From Trebouxia sp. TZW2008 (Eukaryota > Chlorophyta > Trebouxiophyceae > Trebouxiales > Trebouxiaceae), in contig BDIU01000301.1 of assembly GCA_002118135.1 (NCBI GenBank), positions 186,001-250,000 on the forward strand: DNA of 64,000 bases. Direction: 5' to 3'. The notes under the pieces are model-generated. The model did not search any database, was not told the DNA's origin, and saw only the letters and a program-made list of their open reading frames with translations. The position numbers and the translations under genes are program-made. Below, one piece after another: positions 12,130-27,600 of the stretch. The number at the start of each line of letters is the position of its first letter. Position 1 is the first letter of the stretch.

Positions 12130-13852
12130 TTGCTCAGAACCAGGTGCTCATTTCGTTTCACACCTGCTGTGACAGCCCTACATGGAGTTCATTCTATGAT
12201 GTCCTGAAAAGGCTCATGAAGGCAATCATGCGGGTCTTTCTGTTGTTCCGAGCCTCAGAGAGTTTGCCGCAGCATGGCAAGCCCCACCATGCTATGGTGT
12301 CACTTATGTGTTGCGTGCTTTGTTTCTGCAGCACTGCAAAAGCGTCGCACATACAGACATTCAGAAATAAAGGTGGCACGGACTGTCTTCTGTTCTGTTC
12401 AAAGCTTTGTGTTTCTGCTATGGTACATGTTTCAACCTTGCCTGTCTCTTTTTGTGTATAGACATGACGTGACTGAATGAATTGGAGAATTTGGCAGGTG
12501 AAGAAGGGATTTTGATTGTGGGCAGTTTAGTTGGTAGCAGGCCGTCCTGAGGCATGTGAACCCTTTTTTCAGAAGATTATGACAACATGTCTGCATGTGT
12601 GAGAACAGCATTGTCTTTGTCCGTGGCAGCAGTTTTGCCAGGTCAAGATCGACTGTCCTGTGATTTTCAAATGGAAGCACGATGCGTCCTGTGCATGGCA
12701 TTTTCATTGGCACCTTTCCACGACTTCTTTTGGTCGGCATAGCAGGCCCTGGGCTGAGAGTTGTGAACATTCAGACGTTTGAACGAAAGTAGTGCATTAC
12801 AGCTGAGACTTGCCCGTGTACATGTTTTATTTGTGCCAGAAAGTGCATCTGTACACAACCCGTAGGTATCAGGTTCTGAGAATCTGTAACCTTAGATAGG
12901 CTGATGACCTGTGCACAGCACCAATCCATGAAATGCGTACTCTGATGACTGAAACAGAAGAGTGCTTTGCATTACAGCAGAGACTTGCCCATTTTTGCGG
13001 TTTATTTTGTGCCAGAAAATGCGTCTGTACACAACCCGTAGGTATCAGACTCTGTAATCTTCAGGGTCTGCTAATGACCACAGCCTGCAGAGATTTCCCG
13101 AACTAGTACCGAGGAATCTAGATAAGCATGTACCCTCTAACCCCCCGACTGTGGTCATTCCCCAAATTCGCTTAAACACTTAGTTGTGAGATGCAGGGTA
13201 ACGGTTTGATTAACAACTGCCTGACATTCAATTTTGTGTGGACAGATGGGCAGCCATGATGTGCTCAAACTGTTTGAGAGGCCACACCTAAAAAGGGGTC
13301 TGCTTGACACAACTGCTGACTGACTTCAAGACACTCTGAGAGAAAAACCTTCAAGCAGAGATCATTCATTGGCTTATGATGCTCTACTCACACGTCAAAA
13401 TGGTCCCACACAGAAGTCACAAAAAGTCCTTGTTTGACCAGTGCAGTCGAAAGATTCCGTCTAGAAATGATGTGTGCAGACAATGTACATCCCCAATGCA
13501 TGAAACCCATGACTGAGACCCGTGACATCACCAGACCAAATACCCCACAGATTCCGAAACAGCACTGAACTGAACCCAGCAGCGTCACAGCAAAAGTCTA
13601 GGTCTGCAGGCCTGAAGGAATATCGGAATATATAGGGAAGAAAGAGGTGAAATAAGGCAAGTGCCCAGTGGTAAAAAGAAAAAAGCAAAAAAAGGAAGAG
13701 GTCAGAGTACAGTAGCGTACAGGGCCATATCGGAAGTCCTGTTTATTGCCTTGCAAGCGTGTACACTGCACACGCCATCCACCACATGTCATGTGGTCAG
13801 TGTACACTTGTCCACAGCATCTGCCGTGCTTTGTGCTTTGAAGCACTTGACT
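12130..13852. other. Interval between convergent SPX-RING and SAND genes
   Basis: No supported gene. It contains the 175-bp tandem duplication near 12793-13080. The short open frames on both strands show no domain. Confidence 0.5.
12793..13080. repeat. Tandem duplication, about 175-bp period, intergenic
   Basis: A block starting TGCATTACAGC.GAGACTTGCCC and containing TTTATTT.GTGCCAGAAA and TGTACACAACCCGTAGGTAT occurs at 12793 and again at 12968. It looks like the exon-linked duplications but lies outside a gene. Confidence 0.8.
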
Positions 13853-16800
13853 TCAAGCGTCAGTCTGAATCCTGAGGCCTGAGTCAGCGTCTAGCAGTGT
13901 TGTGATGTCTTGGTCTGCAATGGCAATCTTTGTGTGGTCACCCACCAGCTGCATGAGGCCTGGCAGCCACACCTTGAGCATCTGGGTGCTGCCGTTCTTG
14001 CCAAGCACCCTGATATTGGCCTGCACATCATCATCATCAGCACCATCAGAAACGCTAGAAGGTGTGCTGCCTTTGTCAACTTTGCCAATGGCAACTTTTA
14101 TGTGGTCACCCACTAGCTGCATGAGGCCTGGCAGCCACACCTTGAGCATCTGAGCGCTGCTGTTATTGCCCAGCGCCCTGACACTGGCCTGCACATCACA
14201 ATCACTGTCAGCAAAAAAAAAGCTATGCCGCTAGGCGTCATAGAGGAAGCTGTCCTGAATAGCGGCCCAGAAAACCACCACAACCAGATACATACCTTTA
14301 ATGGCCTGTGCAGGCATACAGAAGCAATTGCTTGCAGACAGACAACCTCTTCCTGCATGCAAACCTTGTAAGTACAGCAGGTCAGCAGCAAACACGTCTG
14401 AGAAGGTGCAGTGCATGTGGGACCAAGGCAGCAAATGGGTGGTCAGATCGACATCATGCAACACTACATTTGCTTCATGCAAACATGTAAGACATGCTCA
14501 AGCTTGCTTCAACCTGTGCCCATCAAACATAAAATTGCCCTTCTTAAAGGGCGCAAGGGGCATCGAGGGCAGTAAAGAACAGACAAGTTCAGTCAAGGGC
14601 AAGCCAAGGCAGGTCAGCTTCCCTATGATAATGCCTGTGTGAGCAGGCCACACCTGCCATTTCTGACCTTTGCTACAGCCAGCAGCAGCCTCAAACTCAG
14701 AGGCGCTTGACTGCATTGCCAACCAAAGGTAATCCCACCTTCAGCTCTTGTCGCATGCCATATTACAGCAATGTGCAGGGCCTGTCAAGGCCTGTTGGAA
14801 ACCTCACCTTCCAGTTCTTGCCTTTGCTGCAGCCAGCAGCAGCCTCAAACTCGGAGGGGCTCATGACTGCATTGCCAGCCAGGTTCACCCTCACCTTCAG
14901 CTCTTGACGTACATCACCTAACAGCAGGGTGCCTGTGATCTGCTTACACATCACCAGCACCTTTCTGGGCAGCTGAGCGTGGCGACTGATGATCAAGCAT
15001 GGCATTCGTTTCAGCCACGGCGTGTTCTTCAGTTCCTGCACGCACAATGAAACTGCTTGCCAATGCTGATAGTGTCAGTTGATAATTGCAGCAGCAGCCA
15101 TGACGACTGGACGCAAATATGCAAAGCATGTCCCTGAAGGCAAGCAAAAACAACCTTCAGAGGGGTTCAGAGGAGGTTTTGACAGCAGACTTGTGCATGC
15201 ATGCTACAATAAGCGATCCTCATCACCATTTGTTTGTCTGCAATGATAATGCCGGTGCAGCAGCTCGGTTCCTGAAACACAGACTTCGCAGTCCAGAATG
15301 ACAGGTTTAAAAGCTAAAGACGAATACAAGCCGGCTTCTATTGAAACTGCTGATGGGCAATACCAATCTTTCCAGAGTGGTGCAATACCTGCATGCCAGC
15401 ATCTGGTGCTGAAAGGCTCAAGAGCTGCTGCCTGCGAGCTGTGTCAGGGATCTCTTCAGGGTCATTTGAGCTTGAGGGAGCTGACAAGGGCACTTGGCCT
15501 TGCAGCTGCGCACAAACAAATCACCAAAGGACTCAGCCATTGCTTGACATAGCAGGCATATACGCAGACAGTGAGCATGCATGGCAGCTTGGAGTAGCAT
15601 GAACAGCAGCTTGGCACAGTAATGCAGATTCAGTGTCGGGTAGCACAGCAAAACCAAACACAGCCCAGCAGCGCAAGGTATGGATCAGCAGACAGTGAGC
15701 TGTGTAAGACTGTGATGACAGCACAGGCCACTAGACACAGTCTGAAAGCAGCAGCGCAGCTTGGCAGGTCTCACAGGGTGACGTCCAATTTTTATGATGG
15801 CAACTGGCAAGTCAACAGTCACACACACGAAGCAGGCTGTTGTGATGCAGCTGAATGCACCAGCACCTAAAGGTCTGTTTGATGTGTGTGCTGATACCAT
15901 GCAGTGCATTGCAGCAAGAGCAAAAGCTGCTACAAATCATCACTTCTTCTGGCTGCTCCCGGGGCAAGGCATCCTTATGTGGGTGTGCATGGCAAAAATG
16001 TGCACACAGGCTTGTCTGATAGATGTGTTGTGCTTTTCTTGTCTGCACTAGCCATGTTGAGCATCATAGAATGGAAGAAGTGTGACTACCGTCTGACTTG
16101 TGAGCTTGGCTGCTTCTGCGCCTGCTACTGTCATCATGACTGACGCACTGCCTGTTCCAGAGCTACCTTGAGTGACCGTGTCCGCAGTGCCCAGGGAACC
16201 CCTGATGGCACCACTTGCACGCGATGGAGAGCCCTCCTGAGGCCAATCTTGCCTTTCAAGCTCCTGCAACCACAGGATCTGACGTTGAGGGTTCCTGCAT
16301 GCGATAGAGAGCCGGATGCCAGTCTTGCCTCTCATGCTCCTGCAACCACAAGATTTGCCTTTAGCCGTTCCTGCATGCAATGCCTCAAGGGCATAAAGCA
16401 AAGCCAATGACCGTCTTTGCCGTGCCAAGGGAACCCCTGATGGCATCACTTGCGCACAATTGAGAGCCTTCCTGAGGCCAATCTTGCCTGTCAAGCTCCT
16501 GCATCCATAGCATGCTTAGTGCTTTACCTCTCAAACCTTGAGCAAGAGACCGACTGCAGACATCAAACAATGCCAAACTCAATGAGTGGTATCATGGCCA
16601 TGTGTTGCAAGGTCAATGGCGTCTGTGGGTGCTGCTGTTGCTAAGGCTGCAGCATCTGTTCTTTGTCTTCAGCTTGCTTGTATGCAATGCCTGATGGGCG
16701 TAGTCTTCTGCACATGCAAGCAGGTTGCCATGGCATGCTTTGTCCAACTCTCAGTGTTGTTGCATTGCTGTTGATCAGCTAGCTGCGCATGATTTGTGAG

Positions 16801-17582
16801 CCAGGCACGTGAAACGCTCTTCAGATGTATAGCTCATGCCGTGCACAATTTCATGTTGTCTGGCTAACTTGTGCACAGGGTGAGCCGTACTTTAGGGAAG
16901 CGACTCATGAGCCTTCATGCTCATCATGTCAATCATCTGACTAAGGCTGTGTAATCATGCATTGCATGAACTTAAATGCATGAACTGCAAGCTAGGCAAT
17001 CACGCATTGCATCTGGCACATGCATGCAGATGGCAGAGAAAGAACGTGAAGAATGAGGCTTGACATGTTTACCTGAGAGTTGGTAGTGACATAAGAGCAG
17101 AGTCTTCTGTACTTCACAACTCGTGCTTCAAGGTCCTGAATTCTGCCTTGACGGTACAAGCTCTCCATCTCCAACTCTTGGACACGTTTGTTCTTCTTGA
17201 CAAGCTGTTGCTGAAGGCCCAAAGCGTGAGACTCAGCAGCAGTGATGCGTAGCTGCTGTTGCTGACAGATGCCACGCAGCTGCTCTAGTGCTTCTGCGTA
17301 GGCAGACAGCTGCTGCGTCAGCTGATGTACCAAAAGCTCCTGAGCTACCCATTTGTCTCTCTGCTCTTGCTGAAGCTGTCCGCTGCCAATAGTGGGTTGG
17401 GCGTGCTGCTCGTCCATGCGCTGCTGGACTGCGAGCTCGTCGTTACCGGGCAACACTCCATGTGCCCTTTGCAGCACTTCAAGCAGCTGAGAGAGCTGGT
17501 CTATCAGTTGCTGAGGACTGCTCTCAGCTGCTGACGGGTTAGAGCCGGACGGGGCTGCATCCTCGGTTAGTGGTTGGTCCAT
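13853..17582 (-). CDS. Coiled-coil and SAND-domain protein, about 473 aa
   Basis: Minus-strand model, exons 17582-17073, 16263-16090, 15505-15389, 15035-14808, 14352-14296 and 14188-13853, all joined in phase 0; the last three are less certain. Exon 1 starts MDQPLTED and is rich in Gln/Leu heptads (about residues 50-165), a coiled coil. Exon 4 carries a SAND-type DNA-binding domain: ITGTLLLGD then VMSPSEFEAAAG and KNWK, matching the family pattern of a strand, a xxPSEFExxAG helix and a KxWK recognition site. SAND plus coiled coil recalls animal GMEB and some plant nuclear regulators, so a chromatin or transcription role is inferred. The final exon holds two 56-codon copies of one segment (LKVWLPGLMQLVGDH), described separately. 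Confidence 0.65.
13863..14188 (-). repeat. In-frame 168-bp tandem duplication in the last SAND exon
   Basis: Both copies start at a GATGTGCAG|GCC acceptor (14188 and 14020) and read AS/NIRVLG..., QMLKVWLPGLMQLVGDH. The period of 168 bp is 56 codons, so the frame stays open across both copies and the intron tail of the inner copy reads as ADDDDVQ. Either the first acceptor is used and the protein carries two repeats, or only 14020 is used and the outer copy is a pseudo-exon. Confidence 0.8.
14654..14722 (-). pseudogene. Pseudo-exon: decayed copy of the end of the SAND exon
   Basis: Repeats the codons for NAV..SEFEAAAGCSKG.xW and the donor (now TGGCAG|GTGTGG), 154 bp downstream in gene direction of the working donor at 14807. 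Substitutions and a small deletion break the frame near its start. Confidence 0.8.
16338..16498 (-). pseudogene. Two pseudo-exon copies of SAND-gene exon 2
   Basis: A good copy starts at 16498 (GGATGCAG|GAGCTTGACAGGC...), 235 bp upstream in gene direction of exon 2 at 16263. It reads ELDRQDWPQEGS but ends without the rest of the exon. A shorter copy beginning near 16338 has CATGAGAGGCAAGACTGG. Confidence 0.75.
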
Positions 17583-17936
17583 ACGCCCAGATAAACCTGC
17601 CAATGCACACACAGGGTGATTCAACGACTTGTGGTGATGAGAGAAGCGTAGACGCGTGCAAGGTTGCTGAGCTGACTAAGTCTAGTCGCAACTTGCACAG
17701 CTGTGCAGCTGACATGCAACTAGGCTATGTTTGCGAGGTACCTTCTGACTTTTACGTGGCCGGCGTACGCCTGCCGTAACTAGCTTGTTGCTTCGCAGAG
17801 GATCGGTCGGCACCACGCAAAAGGCTGGAGCAGATCGCAGCGTCTTTCGTCGTTAGTCAGCAGGTTGAGCACATTGGGCAGAAAGGACATGGCCTGCAGC
17901 GTCAGGCACGACACCGCCCACGCATGAGTCTAGCCA

Positions 17937-18416
17937 CTAGATGTCATCAAGCTGCCAACAGATAAGGTTGGCGTGCAACTGTAGCACCTCAACGTGCGAA
18001 TCTACGATCGCGCCTATGTTACGAGCTGCTTGAACTCGAGCAGTTTCAGTCAACTCATGCGACACCGATTGACCAATCTTTGCCCGCGATGAGCTCAGAA
18101 TTAAGAACCCAACACCGTAATCGGCTTCAGCTTCAGTCGTAGGTGACGTGGCGCTCGGCGAATGTCGTAGGAAGCACACATTCAGCTGCAAAGTCAATTG
18201 CCGACAACAGCGGCAACAGACAGCCTTGCCGAATTGCAGATGCTCTGTGCATCGTTGAACGATGCTGCTGCAGTAATTATTACCCCTTTGCCTAGTCACG
18301 CTGGACAGCGCAAAGTTGCGGATTGCGAAGCCAGTAAAGCGTTGCTGAGAAGTTTGCTCGTTCTGAATGCATCGTTCTGGATGCATACACTCCAATGTTG
18401 CCTGGATTTTGACCAT
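17937..18416 (-). CDS. Hypothetical protein, possible single or terminal exon
   Basis: I do not recognise it. From a TTTGCAG acceptor near 18187 the frame reads through a Glu/Thr-rich stretch, then a helix-like C-terminus (RAKIGQSVSHELTETARVQAA, then VEVLQLHANLICWQ) to a stop at 17937. CpG content is high, as in coding 5' regions here. It could be the last exon of a short helical subunit gene whose first exon is near 18300-18450, or a chance frame. It lies between the SAND start and the end of DPM1. Confidence 0.35.
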   Translation of the reverse strand: MVKIQATLECMHPERCIQNEQTSQQRFTGFAIRNFALSSVTRQRGNNYCSSIVQRCTEHLQFGKAVCCRCCRQLTLQLNVCFLRHSPSATSPTTEAEADYGVGFLILSSSRAKIGQSVSHELTETARVQAARNIGAIVDSHVEVLQLHANLICWQLDDI

Positions 18417-19009
18417 TTGTCAGCCAACAATGCACAGGCAACGCAGACCATTTGATAGATTGAGTTGCTGTGCTTTGCAAAAACTGTCTGCTTAAGTTAG
18501 TGCGGGGGTACTTTATGCACCACGAGATGCTGACGATTGCTCGGTGCCCAGGCCATGAGTAACAACAGCGTAGTTGACTCATGCCGTTCAAGTCAAATTA
18601 CTCACATGGGTCACTCCTAAAGTGTACGACAAGTTTTGGTGGCGTCAAAATGGCGATCCAAGGTCACGTGGATGCGGTCTAAACTGTACGACAGCTCGAG
18701 GCACGAGGGAATCCAAGCACCTGATTCGGCAGCTGTATTTGAAGCAGCTTCCAGCGCTTCTCTCGTTCGAACGCTCAACGGTTCGCAACGAGCAGTTGCG
18801 GTTCAATGCCTCGCTTAGTGCGTAAGCAGCACCTGCAGTGTGCGCATGCTGCGCACGAGCGGGTGCTGGCGTCCGCATGCACCTCCAAGCTTGGATGCGC
18901 ACTCAATGGGTTGCTCCATGCGAAATGGCATCATGTCTGAAAGTAAATCAATGCATTTAAAGCGACACAGTGCCGTGCAACCGAGCTTGCAACTGCGAAA
19001 ATGCTCTGT

Positions 19010-21635
<2,626 letters not shown>

Positions 21636-24600
21636 ATGGTGTCTTTGAAGGAAGTGCAGCGGTCTGCAGCTCTAGCCTTCAGTCCGAATGCATCCTTCTT
21701 GGCTGCCGGCACCGTGGCCGGGGCCATCGATGTCTCTTTCTCGACAACATCAACTCTAGAGGTGTGGCACCCAGCTTATGCATTCAGCAGAGGCATTGAC
21801 ATGAAGCAAGTCAAGCATGACTATGTAATGCAATGGCAATGCTTTCCAGGTGTTCAAGCTTGACTTCTCCTCGAATAGCCATGAGCTTCCTCTGGCTGGC
21901 CAAGCTGTGAACGCTCCAGAAAGGTTTCACAGGCTGAGCTGGAATGCCTTTGCCTTTGGCACACCAGAGCAAGAGAAGTACCCGGTATGGCTGATTATGC
22001 CTGCTAGGTCACTGGTTGAGAACAATAGACTTGACTGAGCAGGATTTGCACTTGTGTTGCAGCATGGCATCATTGCTGGTGGGCTAGCAGATGGATCAGT
22101 CGCTCTATGGGATGCGCATCAACTGTTGCGAATGCGCTTAGAGACTGCTCAGCTTGCAAAGGAGACAAAGCATCACGGCGCAGTAAGTTCAGTAGCGACA
22201 TCACTACATCATACCAAGTCACCTTTGGCTCCCATGCAGTCTACGTCACTCCGTACAATGCAGTAGAAACAATGGTCAAATTTCAAGCAGTGCTTGGTGC
22301 CTGTATGCAGGTCAAGGGGCTTGCATTCAACCAATTGAGCCCAAATTTGTTAGCTTCTGGGGGTGCTGATGGCGATATCATCATATGGGATGTTGCCAAT
22401 CCCAGGAAGCCTACAGCGTTTCCTCCTCTGAAGGTGATCATAGTGACAACTTGTTCTCAGAATGCAATCACCTTGCAAAGGTCCATCATCCAATGTGGAC
22501 AAGCCGAGGGCCAGCACCAGAGCATCTCGCATGTATTGCTAGAAGTCTCACAGCTCATCATGCGTGCATACACCTATACCTGCTTGTCAGCTGACATTGC
22601 CCACGTGCCTACATCTGCCTGCCAGCAGGTCTGACTGCCAGCACTCTGCACAACACTGTTTACAGTATCATCAACAGCACTGTCAGTGGCACCATCAAAT
22701 CCTTATGGCAGAACACACGCTGCAAGTGGCCCATGCTCTCTGGAGCATGCATCCACTCAAACATTTTCTGCAGAGTCGGGCACCCAGTCAAGGAGCAGGC
22801 GCAGAGATTGCAGACATTGCCTGGAACCGCAAAGTGCAGCATATACTGGCGTCCTGCACTGTGGGTGGCAGCGTCACTGTGTGGGACCTAAAAAAGCAGC
22901 AGCCAGTCCTGAACATCAGAGACAGCTCAGGGTATTACACTTGATGCAGCAGCAGGCTGCATTGTGACCATGCATTGCTTTCATGCACTGCTGTCATGCA
23001 ACCACTGCTGTGGTTGAACCGGCTCCAGCATTGCGCTGTCTATTACTCCTAAGCCTCAGATGCTAGCAGATTTGCAGCATCACTGCTGGCACAAACAGTA
23101 CGTTCTCGCCCAAAATGCTTGTTGGCTTTTCCCTGTGTCATCATGCGTTGCATTCCAGCCTGTCTGGCTGTGCTTTTGCGTACCACACATGCCATACTTA
23201 GCTGCTCTGCTTCACTGGCAACATGGCTTCAGATGGCTACTGTGTTGCAAAGCCAGCTTCATATGTTCTGTGCAGGAAGTTGCGCAGGTGTTCCTCCATG
23301 CAATGGCACCCCACCCTTTCCACTCTGCTCATGGTTGCCTGTGAAGATGACATGTCCCCAACAATCCAGCTGTGGGACTTGCGCACTGCTGCAGCCATGA
23401 CACCAGCCAGAGAATTGTTGGGTCATAACAAGGCAAGCACATGCACTCAAGATTTTGCTAGCATGCTGCTGGTCAACAGACCAGCTGCCCCATTAATGCT
23501 CCCCAAGCAAACTTGACTCAGCAAACGCTGCACCTGTCTGCCAGCAATGTACTGCCACTATCAAACTGTCAGGTTTTCAAACAAAATGCAAGCATCAACA
23601 ATAGAAAGATAGAAGCAGCACCCGCAATGACTGATCTGCTGCAAATGTATACTTGCTGGCAAGCAGCCGTGGCCCAAAAGATGCTTCATATGATTGAGAG
23701 GATCCTGCAGTCCTGTACTGCTGCATGCAAGCTGGGGTCGCGTCAGAAAACACAGCCCAACAACGCTGGGTCACATTCATCTGTCTAACGCATATCTTGC
23801 CCGGCATAAGTACAGCCCGTCTTTTGCCGCATTTGGCAATTTTCGTGGTACTGACAATCAGGTTGGTCATGTGTCAGCATGTGCTGTCCATGTCCTGGTT
23901 AGGCCATGATGCAGGCCTGTTGCTCAGCAGAGCCCCAGACCATCGCACACTACTGTGGCATAACACATCTGTGGAGGTCATGGCTGACAGCTGGCAACCC
24001 TTGGATCACTGACACTTGTATTCATCTTCTGGCAGGGAGTGCTGTCCATGTCCTGGTCAGGCCATGATGCAGGCCTGTTGCTCAGCAGTGCAAAAGACCA
24101 TCGCACACTTCTGTGGGATGTTGCATCTGGGGAAGTCCTGGGTGAGGTCCCGGCTGGAGACAGCTGGGACTTCACCGTTGCGTGGTCACCAAACAATCCT
24201 GGAGTGTTTGCTACCAGCTCGTACGGGACAGGGGAAGGCAGTTCTGGCAAGGTACTGGCCTCATCAGGCAATGCTCTTGCAAACAAGCCGCTTTTCCAAC
24301 ATGCATGCTGCAAACAATTTGAAAAAAAGCTGTTTTGCAGACACATGAACAGCAACAGTCAGCAGCAAAGCTGGCACATGCTGGCATAGCCTTGCGGTCA
24401 AGCATGCATTAATTTTGTTTTCATGCTATGCTCCTCCAAGTGCCTGTAATGTCAGATCATGACCAATGCTAAGCATCTCACAATTTTGTACACTCTGTAG
24501 CAAGCGCAAAAGCGCTTTATTTTGCCTAAGCTACTTCAGGTGAGTTGCACGCAGACTCCATTCTGTGTGCTATCAGATATCCTCATGAGCGACATCTGGG

Positions 24601-27600
24601 TACTGACCGCGATATGCTTGAGGCCTTTGTTTGTGATGCTATATACTCAGCAATGATCCTGGTTGCGCAGCTGCGGATTTGTAGCTTGGCGTCTTTTGGG
24701 TCCCCTGGGACCACTGAGACGGTCAACGACGACTTCAGCATGAGCTCAGTGCCTGCAGGTATGCCCTTTGCTGCTTATGCAGTCTTGTGAACAGTCACGA
24801 TACGTCTGTACACACATTGAATCAGAAGCTTCTGAGGTGACAACTTGTGCATAGCAAGTAGACGCCCTTCACCTGCATCTGTTGCCCCTCAGTTGACTAT
24901 GTGCTCTGAAATCATCAGCTATTTGTCCCGCTTGCACTCTGTATGCACCAGGGCCGTTTGGCTTGTATTCTGAAGTTCACTGCATGCTTTGCAGGCTGCC
25001 AGTATGGCCAGTGATTTCATGCTGTCTGCTAGATTGCTGCCATGGCATATATGCCAAAGCCACATCATGCCCTGTTCAATGTTGGCTGCTGCGCCGAGCC
25101 TTTCACGTACTTGCTGCAGTCTCCAGCCTTAGCAGTCGTGTGATCATTTGAGCACAACACACCTCTGCAACAGTTGGCTCAACGACGTGACTGTGCAGGC
25201 CCAGCTACACCTCTGAAGAGGGCTCCTGCATGGTTGAAGAGGCCAGCAGGTGTGGCCTTTGGCTTTGGTGGCCGCTTGGTCTCCTTCAAGAACACACCAC
25301 GGCAGGGTCATGCTGGGGAGCACGTGGATGCAGGCATTGTCACCCTGTCGCATGTAAGAACTCATGGGCTAGCAAAGATATTTTAGGGCAGTTCCGCTTG
25401 TATTGAACTCAGAAGATAAATGCTTGCAACAGCTTCAAGGTCAGATTGTGTTACATGTTGCACAATGCAGGCAGTCTGCAGATGCTACGCCCTGAGTTGC
25501 ATGATAGATCAACAAGCAAGGGAAGGGAAATACAGTTTGTGTTGGTGTTTATCATGCTGCATCCTATTGCATTTGATTGAATGCATGACCATGCTTTTGA
25601 GGCATGCACGGGTGCTTTGGTTGTAGCAGCATGCCTTACATTGCAATGCATGTAAAGCATGGCACACGTATTCCTTGCCAGAAGCTTGAGTCGGTCATTC
25701 TCAGGTAGACACTTATTGCAGCAAGCTCTGGCCACATCCACGTTGGGCAACATCAAAGCCACATTAGCAGACGAGCATTGGTTCAATAAATTTGACGATA
25801 CGTGGGTGCTGCAGGTTGCCACTGAAGCTGAGCTGACAGAACGCGCAGAGGCCTTTGAGCAGGCAATGAATGAGAACGCCCTAGCGCATTTCTGTGACTA
25901 CAAGGTGGCCAACTCTGCTGGGGATGACCAGGAGACTTGGATGTACCTCAGGATTCTCTTTGAGGCAGACCCAAAGAGGTACTGCTGCAGCTTTGGTATA
26001 TGGCAACATAAATGCCTAAAGTTATAGAATACTTAGCCCGTCAAGAAGTGACGCTTCTGCAATCAAGCTGTTTTTTTATGCAAAAACATGAGCACTCCCA
26101 AGCTTGTTAGCATTGTGCAACTTCTTCAGGCCGTTTGATGCTGTGGCCCAGAAAGCGACTGCATGTGTCATGCGGTGCTGAGCTGCGACAAGAGTCCAGC
26201 TTTGTTCATGTTCATGCAAGCAACTGCTTGAACATCCAGCCAGGCCACCTTGAGTTGATCAGATTTTTTAATGCAGGCAGCTGCTTGAGAACCTTGGCTT
26301 TCATGATGCCTTGCCTCCTGAGCCTGTAGCAGAGCCCTCGACCCTGAGCTCTGTGGACGCAGCAGCAGCCAGTCTTGAGGATGCTCATCTGCATAATGCT
26401 GGCTTGGGTGGTGATGGCTTTGGCGCAGATGGGCTATCTCCTCATGATGTAGACAACGGAGACTTCTTTGAGCAGCGCGGTAGGTATCCTGGGGCGTGAG
26501 TTGAGCATTGTTTGACCATGTCTACAGTAGCAACTTTGTGATTGCCGTTAAGCTGTCCTGTTGACAATTTGCACTTGATGGCCCATCCAGCTGTATCAAA
26601 GCAGGGCTGTCAAAGCTGCCAACAAGCTGGTAACAGGGTCTTCTCTTCGTCTACAAATAGTTTGCGCAAACTTCATCTCTCCAAGAGTTATGCCAAGAAC
26701 ACTCTGCGTCCTCCTGCACGTGCCAACTATGCTTTAACTGCATGGTGCTGGTTAGTGTGTCTGTCACTGCAGTGTGACTGTTGCCCAGACTCTTTGTGCA
26801 TTACTTGTGTGCACAATACAGAGCCTGGGCCACATAGATGATCCTGTTGCTTTTGACATGCAGATGGCGGTGACTGTTTTGACACTCTGCAGCCCAGATC
26901 AGCAACGCCAAGCCCAGATAAACTATGTAGTGTTTCCTCCCTCTTTCCCGGCCCTGAGGAATCAACAGCAAGAATTCCAACTCTATGCCGTGCATTGTCT
27001 GTAACACAATCTGCAATCATCATCACTCTTGCTGTTGACCTGCAGATGATGGAGACTTCTTTGACACCCTGCAACCCAGCTCAGCAATGCCAACCCCAGA
27101 CAAGCCACGTAGTGAGCTGGCCGAACCCCCCTCCCCTGCCCTCAGGGGTCTGGAGGAGTCAGCAGGGGAGTCTGAAGCTACCATTGAGCGGGCTCTGTAC
27201 ATTGGCAACTACAGTGCTGCTGTGGATGCCTGCATTAAGGTGGCTCTTCGTAGCAGCATTGCCTATATGCTGCTCATGTGCTGCTGTGATTGCCTACGTG
27301 ACAGTGGCTTTTTGTAGCAGCATTGCCTACATGCTGCTCATGTGCTGCTGTTTATGCCTGCATGAAGGTGCCGTTTGTAGCAGCATTGCCTATATGCTGT
27401 TTATCTCCTTGTCCTGGATGCATATCGTCAGCATGGAACCGACCCTTTTGCCACTGCTACTGCTTCCAATGGCACTGCTTTGAGCAGCTTGCGTATGCAG
27501 TGTCACGGCATTGCATTGCTTTTCTGGCACAAGCAGTACACTGCAAGGGTGCAATTGACAAAAGCAGTGCATTGCTTGTATCAACAAAGCAACGCAAGGA

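Noticed and set aside
12981..13082. Possible CRISPR-like or spacer array from repeated blocks
   Set aside because: Only two long diverged copies; a simple tandem duplication in a eukaryotic genome.
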